Shown: positions 13,001 through 25,063, numbered from the stretch's first letter. The stretch is DNA of 64,000 nucleotides from Drosophila pseudoobscura (GCF_009870125.1 NC_046680.1:12419501-12483500); one strand, 5' to 3'. Made by a program: numbers and translations. Notes: a model not told the origin generated them from the sequence alone.

Positions 13001-15399
13001 CTGACCATAGCTAGCAGATTCACTAATCTGGACCAGTTCGAATCATTATTGTAGCCAGAAGGAACTAATGAACTCCTTCCCTCCCTCACACACACACTTC
13101 CTGGTGCAGTGTGCGCGCTCTGGCGGAGGAGAGTGAGATAGCAACACACATGCTAACTGAATTTCGTGTATAAATGTAGAGCCCCGGTCTGTGCCGCCAA
13201 AACTGATTAGCAAAATAAACCGTGTGCTCGATGGCCTGTCATTTACATTTAATTTAAGCCTTGAATCGTTTATACTCGAAACATTTATTCAGTTTAGGAC
13301 TTTGTTGCATCTGCAGACGTACAATTTCTCTCAGTGCAGACCAGCTGAGCAAATAGGTGGAGGTGGGGGCTGAGTGAAGTCTTCCCGAACACCGAGATGT
13401 CTTTCCCACCTTTCACGACTACTCTTCTTCCACCCAGCAACAGAGACAGCGAACGAGATAGAGATAGACAGAGAGAGAGAGAGACACACACAGATAAATG
13501 GAAAGAGAGGGAAGCTGGCGATGACTGAGGCAACAAAACGATGCCATTTGCATGGCAATGATTTGGTTATTTTGGCCCAAGGTGAAGCTTCCCTTCCTCT
13601 CCGCCCCACCACCAACCAGTAGGCTTGACTTGTTGCGGCTTGGCGTGGCTTGTAAACGGTGTTGCACGTTGCAATTGTCGGTTGTTGTTGCTGTTGCTGC
13701 GGTTGCAGAAACTGTTGTCTTATTGATTTGTGCATTCATTTGATTGTGCGCGCGCATTTGTTCCCAAATTGTTTGAAGGAGAGCCGTGGAACAGTGGAAC
13801 ATTGTCGTGGCTGCTGATTGTGATATGAAGGTGGAGGAGCATGCGGCGGAGACTCCTGGGGGACGTCGCTGGTTGATGGCCCACCGAATTGCTGCTGTCT
13901 CTGGCGCGATATTTCATTGCCTCTACTCCGAGGTTCTTTTCCGCGGAATTTCGCTACGGGTCATTTTGGCTGTAATGCAATTTCTTTTAAATTTATTGGT
14001 AATGGAAATTTATGCCTGGCTGCAACGGTTGCGGTACAACTCATGCTGCCTTACATGATCGCTGGGGCAGAGACAGAGACACAGCCACAGACAGAGGCTT
14101 GTTCATGCATGTGGCACGTTTTGCTGATTTGTCATGTTCACAGGTTAAATGCTAATGCCCCAATCTGACTTCGATCCGAGCGGCCCACCGCCCACTCCAG
14201 CCCACGCCACTCTCAATCTGATTCCAAGAGATTCCCCTCCCCTCCCACCGACCAAATGTGGGTTAAGTGGTTCTGTCTTCTCCAGCCTTTTAGGGCTCTC
14301 GTTCTCACGAGCTGACTCCGCTTGGCCCATAAAAACGGTGTCAAATAAATTGTAATCAGCGGCGGGCAATAAAAATTCAATCAATAAAAGAACATGCAGA
14401 ACATCTAAGCAGCAAAGGGCCCGCGCATCAGCTCGAAATTCAATTATTTCGCACCCAAGTCGGTCGCCCACGGCCACGGCCATGGCCGCGGACACCATTT
14501 GGCGGCAACAGCTTCATTCGGCCTGGTCCGGCATCCCAGTCTAGTCATCGTTTCGTGGGCGTCCCTCTCAGATGTCCCGTAGACACCGACAGCGAGAGGG
14601 TATATTGGTTCTGGGGCAGTTTATGAAGCGTCTACGGAAGCGTGTTCCTCCTTCTTTGCCTGCCCGACACTCAATTACTGGAGAGTGGACTCCAGTCCAC
14701 TTTGAACGGCCTGTTTCCATGTCTCTATCTAATTTGGGGGTTCCTCAACGCCACATCTCCATCTCCGGCATCCTTAATGCACTTTTAATGCCCTGCCCTC
14801 GCATTTGTATTTGTTTTATTGGTAAGCAGGAGCAGGTCGGTTTCCTGCATTTGAGTTCTTGGCGGAAGTCATGCCTCGCTTTGTGAGAAGGGGCTGTGGC
14901 TGTGGCTGTGGCTGTGTCTCTTCATTTTCGTTTCTCTAGGCGCCGCTTGCATTACGCCCACCTTGAGGCAACTGCTCCGATTACACAAAGGCCCTGACCC
15001 CTTCCGTTCTGGTAGAACTGGCGGCGCCACAGCCACAGCCACTGCAATTGCAATTTTTAATTACCTGGGCCCTGGCGCTTTTCCGCGTTTATTTTTCCGA
15101 TCTCGTTGCTCCCAGCGGACTTCACTCTTTTGTTGGCTAATTAAAAACGAATTATCGCATGTCCATGACTCAGAGACAAAGAGAGAGAGAGGCTGCTGCT
15201 GGTTTATGCGATGCGAAATTCCGATCCGCCACTAAAATTGTGAAATTGTTAGATTTGTTGGGCCATTAGTAGCCAGATTAAGTAGTTAGAGTCAATTATT
15301 TAAATTAGTTTTGCCGTCTGCAAAGATCTGCAGTGGTCTGCCCTCCTGCACCGAGATCCGTTCCAGATCCTTGCCGGCTAATGGCCTCGTAGGCAGAAA

Positions 15400-15426
15400 G
15401 AGAAAGAGAGAGAGAGAGAGAGAGAG
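15400..15426. repeat. GA dinucleotide run
   Basis: AG-rich tract grading from AGAAAGAG into uninterrupted AG repeats, about 600 bp upstream of the first recognisable ZP exon. Confidence 0.8.
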
Positions 15427-15839
15427 CATTTAAGCCGATAATTCTGTGGCATCCTACACATGTTCGACGGTAATAAGATTTTGATTGCCCGCCATGGACC
15501 GGATCGGCCTGGCTGGTGCTCGGCCTGAAAATTATGCCACATCGAGAGGCCGAAGCGCACCAAACTAAACCAAAGCAGTGTGTGAGTGTGTCTGGGGCCT
15601 AATGCCAGGTTTTTGCTTTCCACCAGCCTCGAAAGCAGCCCTGCGGGTCCATTAAGCCGACTCAAAGAAGAAGAAAGAAAAAAACAGCCCGACAAGGGGC
15701 GCAAAAAACAAAAGACTTTAGCCACAAACTCGCTCCAATAGCAGCACATGGCAATTATGTTTGGCAATTGTTTAGTGTTAGTGCTGCTCGGGTCCATCTC
15801 GTCAACGACCATCCGTCCGTCCATCTGGATGATGATGAC

Positions 15840-15878
15840 GGCGATGGCGATGGCGATGGCGATGGCGATGGCGATGGA
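15840..15878. repeat. Six-base tandem repeat GGCGAT
   Basis: About six perfect copies of GGCGAT preceded by degenerate GATGATGAC. It lies about 140 bp upstream of the ZP exon at 16017, inside the presumed intron. Read in one frame it gives an alternating Met-Ala run, which is not a real protein. Confidence 0.9.
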
Positions 15879-16016
15879 GAGGGCGTGGCCCGACTCGGGA
15901 TCGGGTCTAGTCCAGTTCTGGCCATGGACGACATGCTAGCCCACTTTTTAATATACGAAGAATGCGAATACGAACACGAGCAACAATTTAGATTTTTCCA
16001 TTTTCGCTGCTTTCAG

Positions 16017-18064
16017 GCTCCCACAAGGTGCACTGCTCGGAAGACCAGATGAGGGTGGACATTGGCCTGCCGGCCGCTGAGAAGGACCAGAGCGCACCAC
16101 AGATCTACCTGGAGGGTCTCAAGGGCTATCCGGATGAGCGCTGCCAACCGCAAATCGACGGCTCCCTGGCCGTCTTCCGGCTCTCGCTGAGCGACTTTTA
16201 CGAGTGCGGAGTCACGCGCATGGTCAACCAGTTAACGGTGCGTCCCGGCCATAGATACATAGATGATTTCGAATCCGTAACTCAATTCCACTCCCGTCTC
16301 TTCCTGTCTGTAGGGCAAGAAAGTGTACTATCATAAAATCATCATCGAATCGGCCAGCAGCAAGGAGATCGTCAGCGTTAAATGCATCACCACCACGAGC
16401 GGTCCCGTCTATAATGTCATGATGAATGCCACCACCACAACCACCAGCACCAGCTCCAGCTCCAACTCTGGCCGTGGCCTGGTCAAGCGCGATGTGCTGC
16501 CGGCGGGTTTCCAGGAACCAGAGTGAGTTTTTGGGCACCCGCTTTTGCTCCAGCTTCCGCTGCCGCTGCCACTGCCACTGCCACTGCTGTCTTCTTTGCA
16601 ATTTAATTGCCCATAAAAAATAGCATCTATGCATATTTTTATGAGCAATCTATGCAAAAGTTTATGGCATATTAAATGCCCCATTTCAGCCCAGAGACTA
16701 GGATGGGTCCAACCCAAAGGGCCATAAATCAAACATATCCCATGTCTCCCCGCCACCCCCCCACCTCCCACTCCCAGTCTACCGGTACACCGGAGAGTTG
16801 CCATTACCAGGAGGTAATTAGCCGCCAAATCGATGCCGGCGGCTTCACATGCGTTAATACCTCCACAGTCAATTTAATTGCGGGGCGTGTCCAGGTCTCT
16901 GTCTCTGTCGCTGAGCCAGCCTCTCCTCCCATCGGAGGATCCGATCCAATACAATGTTTGTTTTTCATTGCCCGGCGTTGATTTACAACCACCTTTGGCG
17001 GGAGTCCCTGTCTGTCGTTCCCCGTTCCCCCGTGGCTGGGCACAGTCGGCACCAGCTCAATCTCAATCAAGAGAACTGAACCAGTTCATTCAACTGTTTT
17101 GCAGGGATCTGGAGATCACCACGTCGCTGACCAAACGCGCCCCGGAGCCGCGTCTCTCCATTGGCGTTAGCCAGGATGGCCAGAAGTTTACCAGAGATTT
17201 GACAGTCAAGTCGGTAAGTTGTAGAGAAACACTGAAGAAAATGATTTAAAATAAATTTAATGCGAATACCATTCGAAGGGAACTCCTTTGACCATGGAAA
17301 TCAACCTGGACGAGGATTCGGCTCCTGTTTATGGCTTGGGTGTGAACTATCTGGATGTTACGGACACGCACACCTCCTCGGAAACATTGATATTCAAGGG
17401 GTAAGAGTGTGGGTCCCGGACAATGCATGACTCCCTCCATAACCCTTTTCTCCTTTGCCCCCAGCTGCACGGTGGATCCGTATCTGTTCGAGAACTTCAA
17501 CACGATCGACGGCGATATTTTGAGTGCTAAATTCAAGGCCTTCAAGTTTCCCGACTCCTCATACGTGCAGTTCCGAGCCACGGTGAACGTGTGCCTGGAC
17601 AAGTGCTTGGGCACGCAGTGCTCCAACAACCAGGTGGGCTTCGGAAGACGCAAGCGGGAGATCAGCTCCGCGAATAAGGTCTATGAGATTTCACTGGCCA
17701 TGTTCCTGCAGGTCAACGACATTGAGGGGGTCAACAAGAGTGAGTTTGTGAGATTGCCTTTCCACTGCGAAAAACCCCTGCTAACAGTCTCCTGTTCTCC
17801 GTGCTCTCCCCCACAGATGAGGTCCTGCAGCTGGAGGAGAAACTGCGGGAGTTGAAGCTGGCCAATCAGCGCCTGGCCCGCAACAGTCGCGGGAACTTTG
17901 TTGGCAGCTCTGTGGAGCAGACGCCTGCCAGTGCTGTGCCCGCCTTTGTGGTGGACGAGCGAGAGCTAGGACATCTCAGTTCGGGTTCGGCTTCGGATAC
18001 GGCCGGTCTGTCATTGGCCTGTGTTTGGACGCTCCTCTGTGCTCTGAGTTGGCGGCTGATGTAG
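16017..18064 (+). CDS. ZP-domain apical matrix membrane protein (5' partial, possibly piopio)
   Basis: Six exons splice in frame: 16017-16237, 16314-16522, 17105-17213, 17279-17400, 17465-17739 and 17817-18064, giving 394 residues and a TAG stop. The first exon begins with two bases that complete a codon, so the signal peptide lies upstream and was not found. The product has a ZP module: cysteines in the N-terminal half (VHCSEDQMRVDI, DERCQP, YECGVTRM) and a C-terminal half with KGCTVDPYLFENF and CLDKCLGTQC. A dibasic RRKR at 17650-17661 is a furin-type site just after the ZP module. A heptad-like stretch (LEEKLRELKLANQRL) and a hydrophobic tail ending at the stop follow. ZP proteins polymerise in the apical extracellular matrix of cuticle-forming epithelia. 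A short single-ZP product of roughly 460 residues would fit piopio, but the identity is not proven. A Thr/Ser-rich insert (near 16430-16475) varies in such proteins. Confidence 0.8.
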
Positions 18065-19300
18065 AAAACATTGTCACACACAGGGACGGAACGGAACGGG
18101 ACCGGACAGGCCGAGTTGTAAATCTCACAAGTGGTAGGGCGAGCGGAAGAGTGAGGAATGTTAATCAGGTTGGAATGAAATTGCGTGCAGTGGCAATGAA
18201 GGAAAGAAGGAATATTAATGTACTACCTACTACTAATATACACCTATACTTTGTGTAACTGCCATTTACAAAACGTAATTAACTTTAAATGAATGCGGTA
18301 ACTTAAGTTTTCAACGACTTGTGGCAGGCGGCAGACATTGCGACAGACAGACAGACAACAGTGATTCTTATAAAAATACACACACACTTACATATAAATA
18401 CACATACACATATACAGATTTGGAAAACTTGAACTCGGTCTAACTCATAAGCACCTACTAGTCTCCTAAGTGTAACTGTTAAGCTAATTTAAATAACGAC
18501 TAATTGATTAAACGAAACTCTGATCTAACAATGTCTTTGTATGTGTCACGCTTTGGTTGGTTTCTTTGTGGCGCTCTGTATGGCCTCTAAAATTGTTGAT
18601 TCTCCGATCTGAGATAGATGGCCATTCGAAAAGTCCACTAAATCAGTTATTTCCAAACAACAGACATACGAGCATGTCTGGCTTATGATATGCCCATGAG
18701 AGGACAAAGTGCCGCACACTCTCAATGCAACAATTTTATGGAGCAGCTCCGCAAATGCGAAAACTGCCAATTAAAATTCCTTTATCAGTCAAAGCAGTTT
18801 TGAAAATGTTGGCAGCTATATTTGATCAATAGACACTAGACCAATATTTGGTGTTTCCTGTATTTGGTATAATACTGCATTGGTATTTTCGTAAACTACG
18901 GTCATACATTATTGAAAAATATCGATGATTCAGAAAAAACCGATGTTTTTCACGCTAGTTTGGAATTTTTAACATAAATTCTCTATTTCATTTTCAATGG
19001 TATATAGAAATCCAATTTTTCGACGGAACATCAAAATTAAGCAATATGGTTTCCAATCCTTGACGGAGAACGATTAGCCCATTATAAGCCAGGGGGGTAT
19101 TTCAATATTCCACCGAAAATAACAAAAAATTAATCATTCTAGCGCAGTTCAGGTGAAGGCATGCGTAGTTATTTTTAAGTTCAGATGAAAGATGGCATGA
19201 ATCTACAAGAAGAATTTACAATCGTTCATATTTTCAGCCATTTACCTGAAGTAGTTGAACTATTTAAAAAGAGGGGGCTGAAGTGGGCTAAGTTCGTAAA
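18065..19300. other. 3' UTR of the ZP gene and intergenic DNA
   Basis: The stretch after the TAG at 18062-18064 is AT-rich, with GACA repeats near 18340-18357 and CA repeats near 18378-18412. ATTAAA near 18506 is a possible weak poly(A) signal for the ZP gene. No conserved frame is visible. From about 18840 motifs of the TTGGTATTTT type appear, which belong with the promoter of the proteasome gene downstream. Confidence 0.5.
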
Positions 19301-19315
19301 TTATAACTTGAATTC

Positions 19316-19380
19316 GTTGGTATATTTACGGTATATTTCGGCATATTTTGGTATATTTCTGAGGGTGAGGCCGTATATTC
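19316..19380 (+). promoter_or_regulatory. Repeated GGTATATTT motifs, proteasome gene promoter
   Basis: Four near-identical units (GGTATATTTA, GGTATATTTC, GGCATATTTT, GGTATATTTC) lie in 40 bp, followed by CCGTATATTC. Looser copies occur at 18847-18895. They resemble Drosophila core-promoter motif 6 (consensus close to KTYRGTATWTTT), typical of constitutively active genes. They sit about 175-235 bp before the proteasome start codon and no TATA box is seen, so initiation is probably just downstream. The assignment rests on motif resemblance and position. Confidence 0.5.
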
Positions 19381-19540
19381 TATCGACAATGACTATATGA
19401 AATTAGCAGTCGGCCGCATTTGTCGCAAAATCGAAACTATAAACAATTTGTTCATTTATTTTGCTTAAAGAGTAAGTGGTTTGTGTCACAGACGCCTAAA
19501 TTCCACATTGTACGTTTCTAAATCGGTTTGCAGCTAGTAA

Positions 19541-20400
<860 letters not shown>

Positions 20401-20466
20401 GTTCTACCCGCCAGTTGTAATTTTTAAAAATTTTCTAAATACCCGCTAAATGGAACCGTGTTAAAA

Positions 20467-20472
20467 AATAAA
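20467..20472 (+). terminator. Poly(A) signal of the proteasome gene
   Basis: AATAAA 67 bp after the TAA at 20398-20400. It is only about 70 bp from the phr stop codon on the other strand, so the two 3' ends abut or overlap. Confidence 0.7.
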
Positions 20473-20519
20473 AATGCTCTGGGCTTGCATTCAAAAACAA
20501 GGCAAACGTAACCAATGGA

Positions 20520-20525
20520 TTTATT
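20520..20525 (-). terminator. Poly(A) signal of phr
   Basis: TTTATT on the plus strand reads AATAAA on the minus strand, about 15 bp past the phr stop at 20540-20542. Cleavage 10-30 bp further on would place the phr 3' end at or inside the end of the proteasome transcript. Confidence 0.6.
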
Positions 20526-20539
20526 CAAGTTCAACCGCC

Positions 20540-22336
20540 TCAACCCTTCTTCTTGTGCACCTTGCCCCCATAGCGCATGACGAAGGCGTTCACGTCGAAC
20601 TTGCGCTTGCATCCTTGATAGTTCATGTAGCGAATCTTTCCGAATATCGCACGCTCCTTCCAGCCCATATCGTGTATGCCACCAATGGACCACATGCAGC
20701 CGACATAGCCATTGGGATCGCGCCCGTCTAGGCTGTACTTGTCGTTCAGCAGGATCGCGTACTCCAGCGCCTGCTCCGGCGTGGCCGTCCACTCGAGTAT
20801 TTTCTTGGCCCAGTACATGCGCAGAAATCCGTGCATCTTGCCCTCTCGCACCAGCTGCAGCTGGGTAGAGTTCCACAGGTCATCGTAGGTGAGCGACTGA
20901 AAGACGGAAAGGCTTTCGGTCACATCCAACAGAGTTAGCTACAAATAGCCACCGTTCCTTACCTGTTCGAGCTCCTCCAGAGTGTAACATGGATCACGCT
21001 TGTCTTTGCGATGGGCTTCCAAGGATTGGTATGCCCACGGGCTCAGGCCCTTCAGGCTGTCGTAGTTCTCGTTGTAGTAGCAGAAATTATCGGCTAATTC
21101 TCGGCGCACGATGGCCTCCTCGCAGTACGCATCCGCCGAGGCCTTGTGCTGGCTGCGATAGCGTTGAACCTCCAGAACACAGCGTTGAGCTGAGATCTGA
21201 CCAAAGTGGAGCCACGGCGAGAGTCCGGATAGCGCATCAACTGTGGGATCATTGCGCTTGTCGTTGAATTTACCCAAGCGCCGGCTGCAGAACTCGTACA
21301 GTTGGAGACAGGCCGCCTTGTAGCCCGGTTTCGCCCACTTCACCTCATCCACGTCCATGTCGCACTCCAGCATTGCATATGCAGCTGGCCAGTCGATGGG
21401 TTTTACCTTCTTGCAACCTTCCCCATACGGATGCTTGATCACTGGTGGAAAATCGCTCAGGAACTCTCCCAGCTTGGAGTTTATCTTGTTTCGTATAGTC
21501 CTGGCCGCGTACTCCTGCTTGTCGGAGGCCACCCAGAGCGGAACTACGTTGTGAGCATCCACCTGGGTCAGCGGCACGTTCTTAGGCAACGCCTTTGCCA
21601 CATCCTCCACCCATTTTCGGGGCACGCGAAGCGGCGCAAAGTCACACACCACAGCACCAACATCTTTGGAACGCACGAATTCCGGTAGACGATCCACTGC
21701 CGGTCCCAGCAGCAGGTGAAAGGGTATGCCTAGCTCCCGACATTGCTCTTCCACCTCCTGCAGTCCGCCCATCATGAATTTGTAGTGTCGAATGGTGGCA
21801 TTGAGGAACTTCGGCACCAGGCAGAATACCACTGCCAGCGGCATCTCCAACTTGAGGGCCAAACGCTGTGCAAACAGCAGAGCCCAATTGTCCTGCACCC
21901 GACCATCCCGTGACATCCAATAGACGACGCCGCCACTGCACTTATCTTGGACATCGTTCACCTTGGACAAGACACGCACCCGTTTCTTCTTGAAGGGAAA
22001 CTCCTGGATGTTCGCCGCCGATTCAGATCGCTGCTGCTCTAGGTGTGCGAGAAACTGCTCAAAGTTTTTGTATTCTGGCTTACTTTGGACAAGCTTTGAG
22101 CTGGAGGCACCTTCTTCACCGCTACTGCTGCTTTCTTGGGAGCTGCTCGCGGCTGGTTCGGCGCTTTTCTTTTCCTTTTTAGGGGCTTTTTTGGAGGCGC
22201 CTGCTGTGCCCGATTTGGCGCGTTTCATGGTGTATATTGGAGCAAGCTGACGGACAAAATTATTAACAAGTAATCCAACAATAGACGAACAGTTTATGTT
22301 ATTGAAATTTGGGCGCCAATAGGTCGGAATAAACAT
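20540..22336 (-). CDS. phr: Class II CPD DNA photolyase
   Basis: Two exons (22336-20963 and 20896-20540) joined through a 66-bp intron encode a flavoprotein that repairs UV-induced cyclobutane pyrimidine dimers using light. The photolyase region starts near [19 protein letters not shown] and continues through [22 protein letters not shown] and [16 protein letters not shown]. The FAD-domain stretch [12 protein letters not shown], the segment [17 protein letters not shown] and [17 protein letters not shown] are hallmarks of class II enzymes. The C-terminus is basic (KVHKKKG). Two in-frame starts exist. ATG at 22336 gives 576 residues; ATG at 22228 gives 540, close to the known fly protein, and begins [10 protein letters not shown] with a Lys/Ser-rich nuclear-type tail. 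The extra 36 residues have two Arg and no Asp or Glu, like a mitochondrial presequence. The gene lies downstream of Sec6 on the same strand. Confidence 0.95.
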
Positions 22337-22363
22337 GACTGCGCGTCGTGGTGGCAGCTCTAT

Positions 22364-22371
22364 CAGCTGTT
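22364..22371. promoter_or_regulatory. CAGCTGTT motif at the phr promoter
   Basis: CAGCTGTT matches the E-box-like Drosophila core-promoter motif 5 (AACAGCTGTT type), usually found close to start sites of housekeeping genes. It lies about 30 bp upstream of the longer phr start codon, so transcription probably begins very near that ATG and the long-form leader would be short. The same motif occurs at 35003-35010 in the mRpS28 promoter. Confidence 0.45.
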
Positions 22372-22720
22372 AAATTCAAACAGGCACTTAGGAACATGGT
22401 ATTATTGCAAATATGTAGTTTTGATCATGGCAAACATATATTTAATGGCCAGTTAGGATCCAACAACATTTCTTATTGTGCAAAGTGAAAAAATCTCTGA
22501 AACCAAACTATAATCATTCGCGCCAAGTCACAATAGTCGCGCCTGCTCGAATAGGTGGCAGCCCTACTACACGATAAATAAAGTTAAATATATATAAATT
22601 TATTTAAATATCATCATATTGGATATATATTTACACAATCTGAGCTAAACATAAATACGATACTGAATAAACATTCACTTGCGGAATGGGCTGGGGAGCA
22701 ACACATGGGTCTCATTCGGT
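22372..22720. other. Intergenic DNA between phr and Sec6
   Basis: AT-rich, no conserved frame. It contains the Sec6 3' flank, with TTTATT (minus-strand AATAAA) at 22599-22604, and a GGTGGCAGCC element near 22553-22562 resembling the GTGGCAGC at the phr promoter (near 22350-22357). From memory of the D. melanogaster map, genes to the left and right belong to different cytological regions of 2R, so a rearrangement junction may lie here. Confidence 0.4.
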
Positions 22721-24993
22721 CTACCACAATTTGTCACTGAACACAATCTCCTTGAATATGCAGTCCTGTTTGGCAATGCTCACCATTGCCTTTTTGGACT
22801 TCATGGCATCCTGCACCTTTTCTCGCACCTCGGCCGCCTTCACGTCGTTGCGTATGTAGAAGAGGCGGACCAGATGATCCTCTGTGAGGGACGGATAGCT
22901 GCCCAGCAAGGTGTGCAGATCGAGGACCAGCAGCTCAATGTCCGAGATGAGCAGCCCGGAGAGTGTGGTGATTAGATCGAGCGGCGAGTCGCTGAGCGAT
23001 ATTTTTGGAGCAATCTTCTCGAAGAAGAGCTTGAAGCGCTTGGCCTCCTGCTTGATCTTTCGCGTGATGGCGTCGCACTCGACGCGCGGCTTGGAGAGGC
23101 GTTTGGACAGGAGGGCACGGATGTAGCGCTTGGCCAGCAGCTTCTGTGCCTCGTTGATCACCATCTCAAAGTTATTGGGCCGCAGGTGGTTGTAGTCCTG
23201 GAAGTAGTCGTCCAGTGTCACGCATATGGTGTCCACAGACATGCTGCTGGCTAGCCACTTGACGGTGAACAAGTCGTGGAAGTGGCACTCCATGTCCAGG
23301 AAGGCCTCCTCCAACAGGTAGCTGGCGGCGTGCGCTCGGATCCGCTGGAAAGTGGCCAGCAGGCGCTCAAAGTCCTCGTAGTGCTCAGTGCGCGACTTGG
23401 GCCAGTAGAGCTGCTTCATCTGCTGCGCCAGCTCCACCATCTGCTGGCTGTTGTTCACAATGGTGATGATGTAGTGCGTGAAGTACTTGATCTGATCCCG
23501 GTTCCGGAAGTGGTGCTCCTTCAGCTCGATGACGTTCTTGAGGTAAGTCTGGCCGAAGATCTCCACCTGCTGTATGCTCATTACGAGCGCCTTGAACGTT
23601 AGCTCCTGATGTATGGTGTTTGTGACCTGCAGATGCTGGTCGATCATCTGGAAGATAATCACCGGCGCCGAGGTGTGGTAGTAGTGCTCGTCCTGGTCTG
23701 GCACCGTCTCGGAGAACCACTCTACCTTCTCCGTCTCGGCTGCCTTGGTCATCCACTCCTGGTAGTTGCGCTGCATATTCTGAAGATACTCATCCTCTAG
23801 AGCCTTGAGATGCTCGGGCCGCAGCAGAGTTCCAATCAGCTTGTGCACATCCACATTGAGGTCCGGATGCGACATGAGTTCAGTCCCCGGGTACGTGTGG
23901 GTCACCCAGGCCAGCATCGAGACGTACTCGTTGCCTTCAAGGCCGGATCGGACAATTGTGTCCAGCTAGAAGAAAAATGGATTAGGTCCAGTGATAAGCC
24001 AATCCAAATTGGATTACTCACATAGCTTGAGAGGCCTTCGTGGTAGAACTTGACGTACTCGTTGAATATATCGTAGTGGGGCGGAAAACAGGGCACGCAC
24101 AGCGACTTTACCACGCGCAGATCCTCCAGAATGATTTGACGCAGAATCTCCAGGTCGCGGACCAGCCACATCTTGTTGTCAGTCCGTTCCTCCAGCTTGG
24201 AGCCCTCAATACGAGTTGCGACCGACGACTGCAGCACGTCCAAGATCATCTTGCGCCACGCCTTCGGGCGACCGGGAGGCAGAAAGCCTGTCACCTTCTG
24301 CTGCTGCACGGCAAACTGGTCGTTCTTCTCCTCGCGTTCAATGATGCGGAGAGCAGTCACGATCACGGTTGGCTTCTTACGTACCGTATTCAGGGTGCGG
24401 CTGAGGATCAGGCGCAGCTTCTTCTCTAGCGCCTGAGAGACCGTGTCGACCTTCTCGAAGTGGCGCTTCAGGGTGATCTTGTCCGAGGCATGCTGCTTCG
24501 GCTGTTTGTGCAGCTCGTACAACAGATCGTCGCGGGAGTTTTCCAGATCGGCCAGGCACTGGTGGGCATTCAGCAGCTTGTCTTCATCGATTAGCCCCAT
24601 GGTCTTCTGCACACTGGCGTCCACATTGAAGATGTGCTTCAGGTTCTCCATGGCCGTGGCGTACTGCGAGTGTTTCGTGTTCTCCTCACGGACCACTTCC
24701 AATGCATCGTATACTTCGGGCACGCCCTGGAGCAGGTTCTCCACCTCATTCATCCGCCGGCGCACCTCGCGCACATCCTGCATACACGTCTCCAGCTGCT
24801 TCAGCCCCACCCGGACGCCGTCCAGCTGGTTTTGCATTCCGGTCTTTAACAACGCCTCCACGGACGCCTTCTTGCGGGCGATCCGGTGACGGTACTGCTC
24901 CACTTTCTCCAGCTGCCCCGGCCGCTGCAGCATGTTCTGTATGTCCTTGAGGGCAGCCTGTCGCGCCTCATCCTCCAGTTGCTGCAAATCCAT
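22721..24993 (-). CDS. Sec6: Exocyst complex subunit Sec6 (EXOC3)
   Basis: Two exons (24993-24022 and 23965-22721) with a 56-bp intron encode 738 residues, the length I recall for fly Sec6. The N-terminal quarter is strongly heptad-like (LEDEARQAALKDIQNML; VRVGLKQLETCMQDVREVRR), as expected for exocyst rods built from helical bundles. The middle and C-terminus continue as long amphipathic helices with the Sec6-family segment KAWRKMILDVLQSSVATRIEG and end FSDKLW. Sec6 is a core subunit of the octameric exocyst, which tethers secretory vesicles to the plasma membrane before SNARE fusion; in flies it serves photoreceptor trafficking and oocyte membrane growth. Its start codon faces that of Atg7 across 167 bp. 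A minus-strand AATAAA lies about 120 bp past the stop. No frameshift or missing segment was seen. Confidence 0.95.
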
Positions 24994-25063
24994 CTTGCCC
25001 TGAATTTTTGTTGTTTTTTTCGCAGAAATATGTAAATAAAGTCCAGTACCGACAACACTAGGC

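Larger units (their letters stand above)
841..16016 (+). other. Long non-coding stretch, probably a 5' intron of the ZP gene
   Basis: No credible exon was found. The open frames are short, differ between strands and follow low-complexity runs. The first recognisable ZP exon starts at 16017 and needs one base from an upstream exon (phase 1), so at least one upstream coding exon with the signal peptide lies either here unrecognised or before the window. The stretch contains GA runs at 3411-3427 and 15400-15426, a GGCGAT array at 15840-15878, scattered TACGAGTA motifs (1953, 2592, 7001, 7680, 7812, 12332), a TATAAAAG at 12871 without supporting promoter context, and an inverted repeat at 9925-10009. 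Confidence 0.45.

Noticed and set aside
15748-15939. Frame with a signal-peptide-like start just before the first ZP exon
   Set aside because: The hydrophobic start MAIMFGNCLVLVLLG is tempting, but there is no phase-1 splice donor after it that would join 16017, and it runs into a Met-Ala repeat.
20424-24993. Long frames opposite or out of phase with phr and Sec6
   Set aside because: They are shadows of real exons, with no independent splice or start signals.
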